Shown piece after piece: positions 42,498-50,961 of a DNA stretch of 64,000 nucleotides; the first letter of the stretch is position 1; each line of letters begins with the position of its first letter. Below the pieces are notes generated by a model. That model did not search any database. It was not told where the DNA came from and saw nothing but the letters and a program-made list of their open reading frames with translations. Location: NCBI RefSeq assembly GCF_900143645.1, contig NZ_FRFD01000010.1, forward strand, positions 91,406-155,405, given 5' to 3'. Both the position numbers and the translations under genes were made by a program. The stretch comes from Anaerocolumna xylanovorans DSM 12503 (lineage in GTDB: Bacteria > Bacillota > Clostridia > Lachnospirales > Lachnospiraceae).

Positions 42498-43361
42498 ATG
42501 GAGAAAATTAGAATTGTAATTGTTGATGACTCACCTTTTTCTATTGCACTATTAAGAGACACACTTGAAGAAAATGGTTATGAAGTTGTTGGTGATGCCG
42601 GCTCACTGGAAGAAGTAAAAGAAGTAATAAAAGCTCAAAAACCCAACTTGGTAACAATGGATATGACATTACCTGGTACTGATGGACTTGAGTGTACGCG
42701 GGCAATACATGAAATCGATCCGACCATTAAGGTAATCGTTATAAGTTCCATGATGGATGAAGAAATAATGAAAGAGGCAAAAGAAAATAAAGTATCGGAT
42801 TATCTTCAAAAACCCATTGACCCGGATGAACTTGTTACATCAATTAACAGAGTTATGGCTTCTGATGAACTTTATCAATTGCTGGAGATGGAATCCTTTC
42901 CAGTATTCAAGGAATCTTTATTAGATGGTATAAACCGGATGACCAAAACCCTCCTTACCTTTAAGGATGAATATTCCGTTAATAAAGAATACGAATCAAA
43001 CGGTATAACTGTACTAATTGGAATAATTGGTAAGTTTTCCGGCAGAATGCTGATTGATTTGTCAAAAGAAACTGCCCATAATATATCAGCGGCTTTATTA
43101 AGAAGAGAACCTAAGAATAATGATGAAATAATAGCTGCAATAGCAGAGTTTGCCAATATTATTTCGGGCAATGCATGCTCGGTATTAAACAGAAAAGATA
43201 AAGCTTTAGGGCTTCGTGTAGCTCCGCCGTCTATATTATATGGTGATAGTGTATACATCTCTGCTCCAAATTTCAAAACAACAACAGCGATTGCACAGAC
43301 AAATTTCGGCGAATTATTAATTAATGTCGGATTTTCAAGAGGTGAGGAAAAATGGACGTAA
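42498..43361 (+). CDS. Response regulator fused to a CheX phosphatase domain
   Basis: 287 residues from MEKIRIVIVDDSPFSIALLR. Residues 1-120 are a CheY-like receiver: acidic pair DD, phospho-Asp in VTMDMTLPGTDGLE, Ser/Thr in ISSMMDE and Lys in LQKPIDPDE. Residues of about 140-287 are a CheX domain with the ExxN motif in IAEFANIISGNA; CheX dephosphorylates CheY-P. The protein may therefore carry its own off-switch or use the receiver to control CheX. GGAGG is about 12 bases before this ATG; an upstream in-frame ATG at 42489 lies too near. It overlaps the next gene by ten bases. Confidence 0.88.
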   Translation: MEKIRIVIVDDSPFSIALLRDTLEENGYEVVGDAGSLEEVKEVIKAQKPNLVTMDMTLPGTDGLECTRAIHEIDPTIKVIVISSMMDEEIMKEAKENKVSDYLQKPIDPDELVTSINRVMASDELYQLLEMESFPVFKESLLDGINRMTKTLLTFKDEYSVNKEYESNGITVLIGIIGKFSGRMLIDLSKETAHNISAALLRREPKNNDEIIAAIAEFANIISGNACSVLNRKDKALGLRVAPPSILYGDSVYISAPNFKTTTAIAQTNFGELLINVGFSRGEEKWT

Positions 43362-43813
43362 AACATATTAATCCTTTTATAAACGCTTTTGCAACGGTTA
43401 TCCCTCAACTGGGTTTTAGTACCGTTAAAAAGGGTGCTTTAAGTGTGAAGGGTAAGGAGTTACTAAGCTCAGGCGTAATCATAGTACTTGGTATAGTTGG
43501 CGCTATAAAAGGCAATGTGGTGTATACTATGGATATGGAGAATGCTAAGAAAATTGCATCTTCCATGATGATGGGCATGCCAGTAAATGAGCTTGATGAA
43601 ATGGCGCAAAGTGCATTAGCAGAATTGACAAATATGTTAACCGCAAACGCAGCAACCTGTTTCGCTGATTTAGGGATTTCGATAGATATTTCGACGCCAA
43701 CACTGCTTCACGGAAAAAATATATCTTTAAAGATGAGTTCAAGTCAGGTTCTATGTGTCCAACTTTTAGCAGATGATATTCCTATTGAAATCAATATAGC
43801 TATTGAAAGTTAA
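43352..43813 (+). CDS. CheX-family chemotaxis phosphatase
   Basis: 153 residues, a complete CheX domain. The active-site motif ExxN is in ALAELTNMLTANAATCFADL. The rest of the fold is visible (IVGAIKGNVVYTMDMENAKK, SSMMMGMPVNELDEMAQSA). It should dephosphorylate a CheY-like protein, quite possibly the receiver encoded just upstream. Ten bases of overlap suggest coupled translation and a heteromeric pair with the fused CheX. There are no other chemotaxis genes in the window. Confidence 0.88.
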   Translation: MDVKHINPFINAFATVIPQLGFSTVKKGALSVKGKELLSSGVIIVLGIVGAIKGNVVYTMDMENAKKIASSMMMGMPVNELDEMAQSALAELTNMLTANAATCFADLGISIDISTPTLLHGKNISLKMSSSQVLCVQLLADDIPIEINIAIES

Positions 43814-43970
43814 ATACACTGTTAAGATATCTGATATCGGGCTCATTTTCTTTTGTACAGCTATTGGGAAATTCCTCAGCTTGAAAACACTTCCAAACAT
43901 TTCCGGCGAGGCTGTTACATTTTAATTATATCTTGCGACAGTCTCACCGGTTCTGCCTGAATTATATATT

Positions 43971-44444
43971 TTACCTTTCGCCCTCCGGTGTGTTTACTGC
44001 CTTCGCAGAGCTTACTCTTTTCAATTCTTCCAAATTATTTTCTGTGTATATTCTTAATCCCTTTTTCGCAAGCATCCCTGCCGTTATTCCATCACCCTTT
44101 ATAAGTTTTCCCTGAAAACTTCCGTCATATATCTGTCCATAGCCGCAGGAAGGACTGTTTGCCTTTAATACCGCTGCTTTACAGGCAAAATAATCAGCTA
44201 GCTTACAGGCTTCCTCCCCTCCTTTTTGAAACTGCTCCGTGCAGTCCTCTCCTTCTTTGTTTATGGCTCTGCCGTCTGATAATTCCACCGGACTTCTGGG
44301 AGTAGAAAGACCTCCAAGCTGCTCCGGGCATACCGGTATAAACTGAAAGTCTTCTTTTAAGTCCTCCAATTCCTTAAGGTACTTGCCGGTCCCGCAATAT
44401 CTGCAATCAAGTCCCAGCAGGCAGGCACTTACTAATATGTTCAT
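43971..44444 (-). CDS. DUF523 family protein
   Basis: 157 residues from MNILVSACLLGLDCRYCGTG, the invariant DUF523 start (an ATG four codons earlier is possible). FIPVCPEQLGGLSTPRSPVE and LKANSPSCGYGQIYDGSF are the other family blocks, with several conserved cysteines suggesting a metal or cluster site. DUF523 has no established function; in some proteins it is joined to DUF1722. It follows dut closely in the same direction. Confidence 0.9.
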   Translation of the reverse strand: MNILVSACLLGLDCRYCGTGKYLKELEDLKEDFQFIPVCPEQLGGLSTPRSPVELSDGRAINKEGEDCTEQFQKGGEEACKLADYFACKAAVLKANSPSCGYGQIYDGSFQGKLIKGDGITAGMLAKKGLRIYTENNLEELKRVSSAKAVNTPEGER

Positions 44445-44467
44445 CTTTATACCCATGCTCCTGACTT

Positions 44468-44986
44468 TTAACTCTTTTTTGATGTGCTTCCAAAGCCTCC
44501 GTTGCGTTTATCTTCACAGTCATCATCAAAAGTTATTCCATATTCCACAAAGATACCTTGCATAAACCCAGTGCCAGCCTTCACCTCCGCCACTTTCCCT
44601 TCGTTGGAATCATTGGTAACCTTGGCAAAGATATGTCCTTCATTATCGGAATAATAATAGTCACTGTCAATAATTCCTACGGTATTATTCATCTGGAGAC
44701 GGAACTTAAAGCCTAATCCGCTTCTCGGATAGCACTTTAATACCCAGCTTTCCTCCATGGATACCCGAATACCGGTCGGTATCTTGATACCTTCTCTGGG
44801 AGCCAGGGAAAAATCAATGGGGCTGTAAAAATCATAGCCTGCCGAACCTGCCGTTGCGCGTTTTGGAAGCTTGGTTGCTTCATATATACGGTTAATTTCC
44901 TCAATCCCGGTTTCCGGAAAAGTATCGATCCAATCCTTTGTAAATTGACTCTTACTTACCTTTTCAAATTTTGCTATTCTTCTCAT
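44468..44986 (-). CDS. dut: Deoxyuridine 5'-triphosphate nucleotidohydrolase
   Basis: 172 residues. All trimeric dUTPase motifs are present: ATAGSAGYDFYSP (1), PRSGLGFKF (2), GIIDSDYYY (3), a GFMQGIFVEYG region (4) and NGGFGSTSK (5). An N-terminal extension of about 35 residues precedes motif 1. It hydrolyses dUTP to dUMP, keeping uracil out of DNA. It starts 82 bases from the LysR gene stop and is followed by DUF523. Confidence 0.9.
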   Translation of the reverse strand: MRRIAKFEKVSKSQFTKDWIDTFPETGIEEINRIYEATKLPKRATAGSAGYDFYSPIDFSLAPREGIKIPTGIRVSMEESWVLKCYPRSGLGFKFRLQMNNTVGIIDSDYYYSDNEGHIFAKVTNDSNEGKVAEVKAGTGFMQGIFVEYGITFDDDCEDKRNGGFGSTSKKS

Positions 44987-45068
44987 GCAGTATCTTTAGG
45001 TCTGCCAGCCAAAAGCTGCAACCTATTTCCTTCCGTTTTTTTCTTCTGTCTCATATTCCAACTTACCT

Positions 45069-45974
45069 CTACTTCTTTTTTGCTCCCTCTTCTATGGTCA
45101 TCATAGAAAGGAGGCTTTTGGCCGCCATTGCCACCGGATTCTTTGAACTTGTCACAATACAAAAATGCCTTGGCGGGAGCTTTCTTTTAAGCTTTAATTC
45201 AAACAGTTCTCCCCTGTCAATATACTCTTTTGCAAAATCGCCTGCCACAGAACCAACTCCCAGATTCCTAAGTGAGAACTGCACTATCATATCACTGGTA
45301 GCAAGCTCAAACTCCGGCTTTAATACCACACCGTTATTTTTCAGTATTTCATCCACATAGGCTCTGGTACTGGTTAACCCTTCAAGGCATATAATGGGCA
45401 ATTCCTCCAGCTCTTTATATTCCAGCTCCTTATCTAACAGAGGAAGAAAGCTGCTTCCTGCTACAAAGATATCCTGTATTTCTTTTACTCTATGGGAAGT
45501 AACCTCTGCTTTTGCCGCAAAAGGTTCACTGACAATTCCAAAATCAATCTTCCCTTCATACAGATAGGACAAGGTTTCCGGCGTAGGTGCGTTGGTTACG
45601 CTCACCTTGATGCCAGGATATCTTTTATGGAACTCCTCCAGAAAGGGAAGGAGATAGAACTTAAGCGTCATATCACTGGCACCGATTCTTATCTCACCAT
45701 TTTCCAAATCCAGTGTTTTTCTTAATCTTTCTTCTCCCTTAAGGATGGTCTCATAACCTGCAGAAATATAAGAAAATAGCATGTCCCCTTCCGGTGTCAG
45801 CCTTACCCCCTTTTGCGTACGCAAAAAAAAGCTTCCGCCAAGCTCCCTCTCCAAAAGCTTAACAGCCTGACTTACCGCCGGCTGGGATATATTAAGTTTT
45901 TCCGCAGCCGCCGTAAAGCTTCCGGTCTTGGCCACATAATAAAATATCTTATAATATTCCAGACTGATATCCAT
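45069..45974 (-). CDS. LysR-family transcriptional regulator
   Basis: 301 residues. The N-terminal winged helix-turn-helix is canonical (YYVAKTGSFTAAAEKLNISQ, PAVSQAVKLLERELG). The effector domain (about residues 90-295) shows the periplasmic-binding-protein fold (GEIRIGASDMTLKFYLLPFL). Its ligand and targets are unknown; it resembles CysB/CbbR-like activators generally. It follows the ArsC-like gene with three bases between them, so they share a transcript. Confidence 0.92.
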   Translation of the reverse strand: MDISLEYYKIFYYVAKTGSFTAAAEKLNISQPAVSQAVKLLERELGGSFFLRTQKGVRLTPEGDMLFSYISAGYETILKGEERLRKTLDLENGEIRIGASDMTLKFYLLPFLEEFHKRYPGIKVSVTNAPTPETLSYLYEGKIDFGIVSEPFAAKAEVTSHRVKEIQDIFVAGSSFLPLLDKELEYKELEELPIICLEGLTSTRAYVDEILKNNGVVLKPEFELATSDMIVQFSLRNLGVGSVAGDFAKEYIDRGELFELKLKRKLPPRHFCIVTSSKNPVAMAAKSLLSMMTIEEGAKKK

Positions 45975-45977
45975 AGG

Positions 45978-46319
45978 CTATACCCAATCCTTCCAAACAT
46001 CCGGCTGATAGCCAATCGTTGCCTGTCTTCCGTTTCTTACAATGGGCGTCTGAAACATTCCCTGATGCTCTAATAGTTTCTCTTCCCTGTCCAACTCCTC
46101 TGACAGGTATTTCACGTAGTTGTCTTCATACTCTTTGGAATGCTCATCTATCAGTTTATTAATACCGCCTACAGCTGTCTTTACGCTTTTGTATTCGCCA
46201 AGACTCATGCCATGCTTTCTTAAATCAATCATCTGATACTTAATCCGTCTTTCCTTGAAATACCTTTCTGCTTTTTTCGTATCAAAACATTTGGATTTCC
46301 CGAAAATTTGTATGTTCAT
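45978..46319 (-). CDS. ArsC/Spx-family protein
   Basis: 113 residues. The thioredoxin-like N-terminus reads MNIQIFGKSKCFDTKKAERY, with one cysteine (Cys11) where Spx has CxxC and ArsC has its nucleophile; FKERRIKYQMIDL and the cis-Pro segment FQTPIVRNGRQATIG fit the YffB/ArsC-like group. It may be a small oxidoreductase rather than an arsenate reductase. It is cotranscribed with the LysR regulator. Confidence 0.85.
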   Translation of the reverse strand: MNIQIFGKSKCFDTKKAERYFKERRIKYQMIDLRKHGMSLGEYKSVKTAVGGINKLIDEHSKEYEDNYVKYLSEELDREEKLLEHQGMFQTPIVRNGRQATIGYQPDVWKDWV

Positions 46320-46338
46320 CCCATCCTCTTTTCTTACA

Positions 46339-46376
46339 TAAAAGAGGTCGAATCTTTAACAGCCCGGCCTCTTTTA
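46339..46376. terminator. Hairpin terminator
   Basis: TAAAAGAGG pairs with CCTCTTTTA around a 20-base loop, between the acetyltransferase and the ArsC-like gene. Confidence 0.6.
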
Positions 46377-46405
46377 AAACCAACATCCATGCGCACTGCA
46401 ACTTC

Positions 46406-46681
46406 CTATCTGCTTATCAGGTCTTCATTTCCCTTATTCTTTTCAAACCAGCCGATTGCATAGGAACAGGTAAGTACTGCAGTCTTACCCTCAGCACGAA
46501 GTCTCTTAACCAGTTCTTCCATAAGCTTTCCCGCAACACCCTGCCCTCTAAGGGAATCATCCACAAAGGTATGGTTAATCTCCACTGAATTTTGATTAAT
46601 ATCAGGGAATGTAACCTCAGCAATCGTCTTTCCAGTCCCATCAGCAAGATAAATGCGGTTTGTTTCATGTTTAAATTCCAT
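46406..46681 (-). CDS. GNAT acetyltransferase, short YjdJ type
   Basis: 91 residues from MEFKHETNRIYLADGTGKTI; GGAG precedes the ATG. It is one of the minimal GNAT proteins of about 90 residues: INHTFVDDSLRGQGVAGKLM contains the acetyl-CoA pyrophosphate loop (RGQGVA), and the end (LTCSYAIGWFEKN) is diagnostic for the YjdJ/Gcn5-like group. The acceptor is unknown. It is transcribed alone. Confidence 0.9.
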   Translation of the reverse strand: MEFKHETNRIYLADGTGKTIAEVTFPDINQNSVEINHTFVDDSLRGQGVAGKLMEELVKRLRAEGKTAVLTCSYAIGWFEKNKGNEDLISR

Positions 46682-46881
46682 ACGCCTGCTCCTTTCTTTT
46701 CTTAATACTATAATTTCCAATAATTACTTCCTGCATACATCCTTATTGTAGAATGGGTACGCTTTAAATGCAAGGTTATTTCATAATATTTTTATATCGG
46801 TATTTGCCATATTAGCCGGGCTTGTGTTAATATAGAAATAATATATACGATATCCATTAAACTTGGAGGATTTTAACTAAG

Positions 46882-48090
46882 ATGAATACCGGCAAAAGCA
46901 ACGTAAAAACCATTATGCACTACGCCAGCAGTCTGTTGGTTATCCTTACTATTATCCTGTCTATTGTAATTTTCTCCATGCTGCCATCTTATTCCATGGA
47001 CTCGACTAAAGTTACATTAATCGTAGTTACAGCCTCTTCCTATCTTATGTTTTCTCTCTGTTTCATGATTATAGGTGTATTTTTCCCGAAATATGAGAAA
47101 ACCGTTTCCTCAAAAGCAGGAAGAAATCTTTTCATAATGAAATTAATCGCTGGTGTATCTGCTATCTATGGAGGCAATGTGTTACACGGCATACATAACA
47201 TAACCCAGGAAACCCCAAAATCCATAAAAAGGCACTGGAGTGCACTGGGAATCTTTATTACGGGTATTTTCCTGGCTTTTGCAGACTTTTTTACTGCAGT
47301 TGCCATAACAGAGCCCGATACTTTAAACATAGGCTATATCCTTAGAAGCTTAATCTCTTACCCCTACGGTCAGGTTCTGGCAGCCCAGTTTACCCTGTGG
47401 TGTCTGGTATTTATTACAACCTCTGTCTGGTATTATATCGACACAAAGGATAATATTCAGGTACCTCATGATGTCCATACTATGCAGCGGGAGACCAGCC
47501 TTAAAAGTCACCAGGTCCAATGCAGCTCCTGCAGTACGGTGTTCCAATATGAATTATATGAGGGAATGTGCCCTGAATGCGGGGTTTACAACCGGCTTTC
47601 AGAGAATACCTACTACAGGGATAACCCATACAAAAGGAAAAAAACAGCATTGGAACTATTCAGGGCTTACGGCACCGTCATCCTGGTATTTGCGTCCATT
47701 ATAACCATTACAATAGTAAAAAACCATATAGACACCAATGGCGGACTAACCTTCATCCAACAGAAAAAGGCTGATATTTCGGAAAAAGATACAGTCTCCA
47801 ATTCCTTTACTCCCGAAGAAGTTGCAGCTTTACTGAATGATATAAAAGCAGAAGACGGTTATGAAACCATATACCACAAAGAACTTTACACCGACGGCCT
47901 GATGGACGAAGACGGAGAAAAATATAACGAAGTAATGATCCTGGTAGCCTCAGACAGAGATGAAAAGGTATCCTGGTACAAGTATAATAAATATCTGAAA
48001 ACTTCTGAAAATCACAAAGCCGGAGAAATCGTACTTTATATGGCGGCTGAATCCGATTCTCTGACAAAAGCGGATGTTATATCTGAATAA
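46882..48090 (+). CDS. Multi-pass membrane protein with central zinc ribbon
   Basis: 402 residues. Four hydrophobic segments lie in the first half (about residues 14-33, 42-65, 125-148, 168-188). A zinc ribbon follows, VQCSSCSTVFQYELYEGMCPECG, with pairs CSSC and CPEC. Another membrane helix near 263-280 (AYGTVILVFASIITITIV) leads to a C-terminal polar domain (FTPEEVAALLNDIKAEDGYE) outside. I do not recognise the family. GGAGG lies upstream and a strong terminator downstream, so it is an independent gene. Confidence 0.7.
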   Translation: MNTGKSNVKTIMHYASSLLVILTIILSIVIFSMLPSYSMDSTKVTLIVVTASSYLMFSLCFMIIGVFFPKYEKTVSSKAGRNLFIMKLIAGVSAIYGGNVLHGIHNITQETPKSIKRHWSALGIFITGIFLAFADFFTAVAITEPDTLNIGYILRSLISYPYGQVLAAQFTLWCLVFITTSVWYYIDTKDNIQVPHDVHTMQRETSLKSHQVQCSSCSTVFQYELYEGMCPECGVYNRLSENTYYRDNPYKRKKTALELFRAYGTVILVFASIITITIVKNHIDTNGGLTFIQQKKADISEKDTVSNSFTPEEVAALLNDIKAEDGYETIYHKELYTDGLMDEDGEKYNEVMILVASDRDEKVSWYKYNKYLKTSENHKAGEIVLYMAAESDSLTKADVISE

Positions 48091-48122
48091 TAAACAAGTG
48101 AACATTCTCTATATAAAACAGG

Positions 48123-48161
48123 AGCCGCTTGCAGCTTTTATAACTTTAGCTGCAAGCGGCT
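48123..48161. terminator. Bidirectional terminator
   Basis: AGCCGCTTGCAGCT pairs perfectly with AGCTGCAAGCGGCT. It lies between two convergent genes. Confidence 0.85.
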
Positions 48162-48208
48162 TCTGTTAATGAGTTACTTCTGTAATAATTCTATTATGTG
48201 ATACCTTA

Positions 48209-49942
48209 TTATTTTAAGATATTAAAGGATTCCCAGGTACTTGGTGTGGCTGTTACTGCCTTTAATACCCCGTTGTTATTTAAGTCAGCCATTACATAGA
48301 GATTATTGGCATAGGCCTTTATGTTATAAGCACCGCTTGTTGTCTTTGTAATATAGAATTTCTCCCAGGTGCTTATGGCAGCGCTTCTGGCCAGCAGCTG
48401 GCTGCTTTCATCTATCACTGCGCACACATATTTATTATTTGCCTTTGAGAGGAAGGAATAGGTTCCATCACTGTTTGCAACGATAGTAAATGTCTCCCAG
48501 GCTCCTCCGTTAGCACTGCGGTTTGCAATCAGCGGATCATTACCGGTATTATCTGCACATACCACCTTACCGTTTGCATTGGCTACAAAATAGCAGTCCC
48601 CGGTCGGTATTTCTGTGCCGGATGACCCGGAGCTAAAGTAGCTCTTAATCCCATTAAGCAGATTACTGTTAGGCGATGAAGTTCCTGCCTGGGACCATTT
48701 TGACCGGATAGTTGCTTCGGAATCAGTTGCTACATTGACAGAAGAAATACTCTGATTATAAAGTCCCCAGTTACCATTGCCGCTTGTTACCTTATAGGTC
48801 CAGGTAGTCCAGTTGATACCGGCATCATTCAAAAGCTTAAGTCCCTGCTGCCAGGCAGATACATTATTCATGTAGCAGAATTCTCCCATGTAGCTTGGCA
48901 CATTGTAATTCTGATTCTTAATAAGGTTGAGCTTATTCTGCATATTGGTGATCTGCTTGCCTGCTGCATTATCATAGTCATCATAGAGATAATTATGGTA
49001 TTCGTACATAACATTAGACCAGCTATAGGCGGAAGGGTTAGGCAAATCCGAAGGATCCCAGGTAGCTTCCATGATTACAATATGATTGCTGTCAGCAGAA
49101 CGGATTACATTGTAGGCATTATTGTAGATTCCCCATAACAGCGAATGGAGATAATCATCGGAATAGCCGGAATTATAACGATAGGTGCAATAAGGTTCAT
49201 TTAACAAATCGTAGCCTGCTACTACCGGATTGTCCTTATAACGCTGAGCTATCTTATACCACAAGTCATAGTATTTCTGCTGGTTGTTATAAGCATTGCT
49301 GCCAAAAAAGAACTGGGAAGCAGTTACTTTCTGGTCTTTGCCGTCAATCCCGCTGTGGTCACTGCCATTTTGGGAACCTGGGGCACCGTGCATATCCAGA
49401 ATTACATAGATTCCTCTCTCACCTGCTTCCTGAAGGAACCAGTCAACCCGGTCAAAAGCATTGCTTAAATAGTTTCCGTTTAAGTCAACGAAGTTCATAT
49501 ACCACATAGGCAGACGGATACAGTTAATTCCTAATGCCTTGCAGTTATCAAAGTCTTTTTCCGTCCAATAGTTATCCTGATATACGTTTACCAGATCCCT
49601 CATTTTTGCTTCTCCGAATCTGGCAGTTAAGGTCTTGTAAATGTCCATTTCACAGGTAACGGTATAGGTACCGGAACTGTAACTGGTAGGACACATCCAG
49701 AACTCCTGCAATAAATATCCCCCTGCATTGGTACCTCTTAGGTTCACAACTTCTCCGGTACCATAGTTATTACGAAGCAGCTTTCCGTCTGCTTTTAAGA
49801 AGTTCGAGGAAGTAATAGCCGCCTGAATCTTTTGTGCGGGAAGGAACATGGAAGATAGCATCCCCACCACCAGCACTGCTGCCATAAGGACAGCTGCTAT
49901 TTTTTTTGCAAAAAACTTTTTAAATACCTTTCTCTTTTTCAT
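48209..49942 (-). CDS. Secreted GH5 glycoside hydrolase with C-terminal beta-trefoil
   Basis: 577 residues. A long basic signal region and hydrophobic core end near AQKIQAA (residue 42). The GH5 barrel follows: INCIRLPMWYMNF, acid/base Glu249 in DLLNEPYC and nucleophile Glu354 in SYMGEFCYM. It belongs near the exo-beta-1,3-glucanase/GH5_9-like enzymes, so a beta-glucan is the likely substrate. Residues of about 450-577 form a fascin-like beta-trefoil (YFVANANGKVVCADNTGND, YVCAVIDESSQLLAR, LYVMADLNNNGVLKAV), probably a carbohydrate-binding module. It is exported and transcribed alone. Confidence 0.88.
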   Translation of the reverse strand: MKKRKVFKKFFAKKIAAVLMAAVLVVGMLSSMFLPAQKIQAAITSSNFLKADGKLLRNNYGTGEVVNLRGTNAGGYLLQEFWMCPTSYSSGTYTVTCEMDIYKTLTARFGEAKMRDLVNVYQDNYWTEKDFDNCKALGINCIRLPMWYMNFVDLNGNYLSNAFDRVDWFLQEAGERGIYVILDMHGAPGSQNGSDHSGIDGKDQKVTASQFFFGSNAYNNQQKYYDLWYKIAQRYKDNPVVAGYDLLNEPYCTYRYNSGYSDDYLHSLLWGIYNNAYNVIRSADSNHIVIMEATWDPSDLPNPSAYSWSNVMYEYHNYLYDDYDNAAGKQITNMQNKLNLIKNQNYNVPSYMGEFCYMNNVSAWQQGLKLLNDAGINWTTWTYKVTSGNGNWGLYNQSISSVNVATDSEATIRSKWSQAGTSSPNSNLLNGIKSYFSSGSSGTEIPTGDCYFVANANGKVVCADNTGNDPLIANRSANGGAWETFTIVANSDGTYSFLSKANNKYVCAVIDESSQLLARSAAISTWEKFYITKTTSGAYNIKAYANNLYVMADLNNNGVLKAVTATPSTWESFNILK

Positions 49943-50240
49943 CTTTTTACCCCTTTTACATTATTTTACTGTCTTCATGTTCATATGCAGATTGTCCTAT
50001 GAGTCATTAAATGCTTCCTGCATAATTCCCCTCCCCCCTTATTTATTTTTAATAAGCCTTATCCGTTGAAACGTTTTTAGAAAAGATAAAAACACACCGG
50101 ATAAAAATTATTCCCCCAAAGATTTTTTCCCAGCGATGCCCCTCTTACTGGCTGGAAATGATTCTCTTCCCTCTAAAATTCTTCTCAAAATCTTGCACAT
50201 AAATTATGTCTTTATTTCAAAGCTCTGTTAGACAAAGTTA

Positions 50241-50269
50241 TTGTTATTTAATTAATTTTGGCGTATTAT
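50241..50269 (+). promoter_or_regulatory. Promoter with a palindromic site
   Basis: TTGTTA, 17 bases, TATTAT on the plus strand. ATTTTGG and CCAAAAT flank the -10 box as an inverted repeat, a possible operator. The rest of 49943-50304 shows nothing clear. Confidence 0.5.
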
Positions 50270-50304
50270 ATTACCAAAATATATATTAGAGCGGGTGTAA
50301 AGTA

Positions 50305-50793
50305 ATGAATTTTGATAAAGAAATAAAAATATCTTTACAAATAGCATTGTCATTTGTAGTGTTTACCAGTGTATTTACTTTGTTGGGGAACCTTAGTTCA
50401 TTCGTATCCATGGGAGTAAACAAAGATAGTATTGTGTATTTTTTAAAGAGCAATATGTTATGGTTTATTGTTGTGATATTAATCATCTTAAGATTAAGTA
50501 TTTATTTAAAGAAAGCAGACGGAAAGTATAATCCATTTTTTATACTTAATCGAACGGTACGGTCAACATTAGGTCTCTTATTAGCATTTGAAGGATTAGT
50601 ACTTATATCATCTAGAGCCCCAGCCCTTTTATTATATATCCAAGCGAATCATCAAGTAGCATCTACATTTAAAGAGGCCTATATACGAAGTATGTTGGCT
50701 TCATTCGTTATACCAATGATAATAAATCTGGTAAAGATATTACTTGGTTTATATTTTATTTTACAGAAAAATAAGAATAACGAGATTGAATAG
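50305..50793 (+). CDS. Four-helix membrane protein, function unknown
   Basis: 162 residues. Hydrophobic segments lie at about 10-32, 45-63, 85-106 and 130-153. The loops are short and basic (YLKKADGKYNPF, QKNKNNEIE). There is no cysteine or recognisable motif. It is lower in GC than its neighbours and has its own promoter, so it may be a recent arrival; that is inference from base composition by eye. Confidence 0.6.
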   Translation: MNFDKEIKISLQIALSFVVFTSVFTLLGNLSSFVSMGVNKDSIVYFLKSNMLWFIVVILIILRLSIYLKKADGKYNPFFILNRTVRSTLGLLLAFEGLVLISSRAPALLLYIQANHQVASTFKEAYIRSMLASFVIPMIINLVKILLGLYFILQKNKNNEIE

Positions 50794-50891
50794 TGTGAAT
50801 TTGTATCCATCTTTTAACAGCAATATATCATTTCTCCCTAAAATATGCAATATCTCCCAAGGCTTTTTTCCGGCAAAAACAGTAAAATGAC

Positions 50892-50932
50892 AAAAAATAA
50901 GAACGCTTCTACAAATTTGTAGATAACGTTCT
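50892..50932 (-). terminator. Terminator of the purC-purF-purB operon
   Basis: AAGAACG/CGTTCTT with an inner CTACAAATTTGTAG palindrome and six T on the minus strand, shortly after purB. Confidence 0.85.
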
Positions 50933-50961
50933 TACTTGTATTGTAATTTTTTAACCAGTTG

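Noticed and set aside
43880..43970. A weak GAGGCTGT/ACAGTCTC inverted repeat after the CheX gene as a terminator.
   Set aside because: The stem is interrupted, the loop is long and there is no T-run; support is too weak to list.
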